64,000 nt of DNA, from assembly GCA_963785565.1 (NCBI GenBank), contig CAWAVV010000015.1:142416-206415 (forward strand), written 5' to 3'. The position numbers and the translations under genes are program-made. Positions 62,840 through 64,000 of this stretch are shown here, in pieces; position 1 is the stretch's first letter; each line of letters opens with the position of its first letter. Source of the stretch: AP-15 sp963785565. Lineage in GTDB: Bacteria; Pseudomonadota; Alphaproteobacteria; ATCC43930; CGMCC-115725. The notes below the pieces were generated by a model. The model saw only the letters and a list, made by a program, of their open reading frames with translations, was not told the origin of the DNA and made no database searches.

Positions 62840-63964
62840 TCAGCGCGCGCTGATTTCGGCGAGTGGCGGCCAGCGCCAGCCGAGCCGGAGCCGTTCGGAG
62901 AGCAGGGTTGCGATAGCGACGGCGAACGGCAACAAATCGACCGCGTACATCAGCGGGATCGCCGGCGCAAAGCGGCCGGCGAGGTCGTCGACGCCGAGGG
63001 CAGTCGTTTGGAACAAAAACGCGGCGGCAATTGCCAGAATGACGCGTTTGACCTGACCTCGGCGGTTGAATTCCCCGGGCAATAGGCAGGCGAGCGGGAT
63101 CAGCGCAAAACTGAACACGGAGAGCGGGACCAGGATGCGCTGGTGACCCTCCATGATAAAGCTGTGGCGCAGGAAGGGATCCAATTCCTTAGGCGGAAAG
63201 AACAGATCCGGGAGAAACCGCTCTTGGGCCAAGCGCAGCCGGACGACCGATGGATCCTGCAACGTGTCGAGGTCGAGCGTGTAGCGCGCGAAGGTCAGGA
63301 TCGAAAGCTTACGGGTCTGGGGGTCGAACTGCTGGCGGTTACCATTTACCATGATAATGCGGGGGCCGGTCGGCGTATCGACAAAGGCGGCCGTCTCGGC
63401 AAGGATCGTGACCGGGCGCTGTGGGTCGCGGCTGTCGTTGATCAAGAGACCGGTGACATCGCCATTGGGCTCGCGGCTGCGGATATAGAAAGTCAGTTTG
63501 TCCGAGACCGTGGTGAAGGTGCCCTCCTGGATCAGGCTCGAGATAAAGCGATTGCGGATTTCGAACTGCAGATCCCTGAACGCCCGGTCGGCCACCGGCA
63601 GCAGGTAGGCCGACAGGCTCATCAGAAAGACAAAGGCTATCGCCGCCAGGATCAGCACCGGCTTGGCCAGCGTCAGCGGGCTCAACCCCGCCGCGCGCAT
63701 GACCACGAGCTCACTCTCCGTGCTCAATCGGTTGAAGGTGAAAAGCACCGCGATAAAGACGCCGATCGGCAGCACGATGTCGATAAAGCGAGGCAGAATC
63801 AAGACCGCCAGGTAAAGGAAGACATCGACCGACAAACCACGATTGACGATCAGGTCGATCAATGTGAGCGACTGGGCGAGCCAGACCGCGGCGCTGAGAG
63901 CGGCAGTCACGAAAACCATGACGCCAAAACACTGTCGTAGTATGTACCGGGTGAGGGTGGTCAT
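62840..63964 (-). CDS. lptF: LPS export permease LptF
   Basis: 374 residues, same 3+3 layout as LptG. Marks: TRYILRQCFGVMVFVTAAL, DIVLPIGVFIAVLFTFNRL, ESELVVMRAAGLSPLTLAK and, in the periplasmic domain, FTTVSDKLTFYIRSREPNGD. ATG at 63962-63964. First gene of the run; its promoter would lie beyond 63964 at the window's edge. Confidence 0.93.
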   Translation of the reverse strand: MTTLTRYILRQCFGVMVFVTAALSAAVWLAQSLTLIDLIVNRGLSVDVFLYLAVLILPRFIDIVLPIGVFIAVLFTFNRLSTESELVVMRAAGLSPLTLAKPVLILAAIAFVFLMSLSAYLLPVADRAFRDLQFEIRNRFISSLIQEGTFTTVSDKLTFYIRSREPNGDVTGLLINDSRDPQRPVTILAETAAFVDTPTGPRIIMVNGNRQQFDPQTRKLSILTFARYTLDLDTLQDPSVVRLRLAQERFLPDLFFPPKELDPFLRHSFIMEGHQRILVPLSVFSFALIPLACLLPGEFNRRGQVKRVILAIAAAFLFQTTALGVDDLAGRFAPAIPLMYAVDLLPFAVAIATLLSERLRLGWRWPPLAEISAR

Positions 63965-64000
63965 CCTCGCGCGATCATAGGGAGGCCATCCGAGGCCGGC

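Overview
The window reads as chromosome from a GC-rich alphaproteobacterium. The evidence is a dcw (division and cell wall) cluster preceded by the RNase P RNA gene, then lpxC-bamD-recN-ligA. Other supporting blocks are rpsF-rpsR-DUF2232-rplI-dnaB, fabD-fabG-acpP-fabF-mltG-yicC and lptF-lptG-lptD-surA-pdxA-rsmA. A DUF1127 protein and an FtsZ tail ending in DLLDIPAFLRRQAN fit the same class. Gene order suggests a Rhodospirillales-like member, which is an inference. No tRNA, CRISPR array or prophage was seen.

Layout. (1) 1-2316: the end of an amidohydrolase, an EamA transporter and a frameshifted pectate-lyase-like secreted protein. (2) 2377-3456: rnpB and a small putative DNA-binding protein. 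(3) 3987-21320: mraZ, rsmH, ftsL, ftsI, murE, murF, mraY, ftsW, murG, murC, murB, ddl, ftsQ, ftsA and ftsZ on the + strand. Most of these genes overlap by stop/start codons. murD is missing from its usual place between mraY and ftsW. (4) 21542-28506: lpxC, bamD, recN, ligA, a terminator and a TonB-like gene. (5) 28503-40410, an accessory zone: an NRAMP-like transporter, an interrupted hydantoinase-B-like gene, a small AT-richer cassette of unknown membrane proteins, a Rieske oxygenase plus LigB-type dioxygenase operon, a cluster of CGGGAATT repeats, a decayed IS4-type insertion sequence with intact ends and target duplication, a GFA-family protein, REP-like palindromes and an aminopeptidase P. 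(6) 40542-47035, mostly minus strand: DUF1127, prmA, dnaB, a cyclopropane-synthase-like enzyme, rplI, DUF2232, rpsR and rpsF. (7) 47212-52681: fatty-acid synthesis genes followed by mltG and yicC. (8) 52728-55985: a frameshifted cytidylate-kinase-like gene, a secreted phosphodiesterase/phosphatase-like protein and a small exported protein. (9) 56101-63964, minus strand: the LPS-export and outer-membrane biogenesis operon.

Functionally the window is dominated by envelope biogenesis: peptidoglycan precursor synthesis (mur genes, mraY, ddl), septation (fts genes), lipid A (lpxC), outer-membrane protein assembly (bamD, surA), LPS transport (lptD, lptF, lptG), fatty-acid supply (fab genes) and glycan-strand termination (mltG). 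The most interesting points are the missing murD, the unknown membrane cassette with its in-frame stop, the IS inserted in the loop of a REP palindrome and itself holding palindromic inserts, the prmA reading frame that runs antisense through a whole neighbouring gene, and the use of TTG, GTG and probably CTG starts at coupled junctions. No system could be shown to be new from sequence alone. The cassette at 32144-33081 is the best candidate for follow-up.
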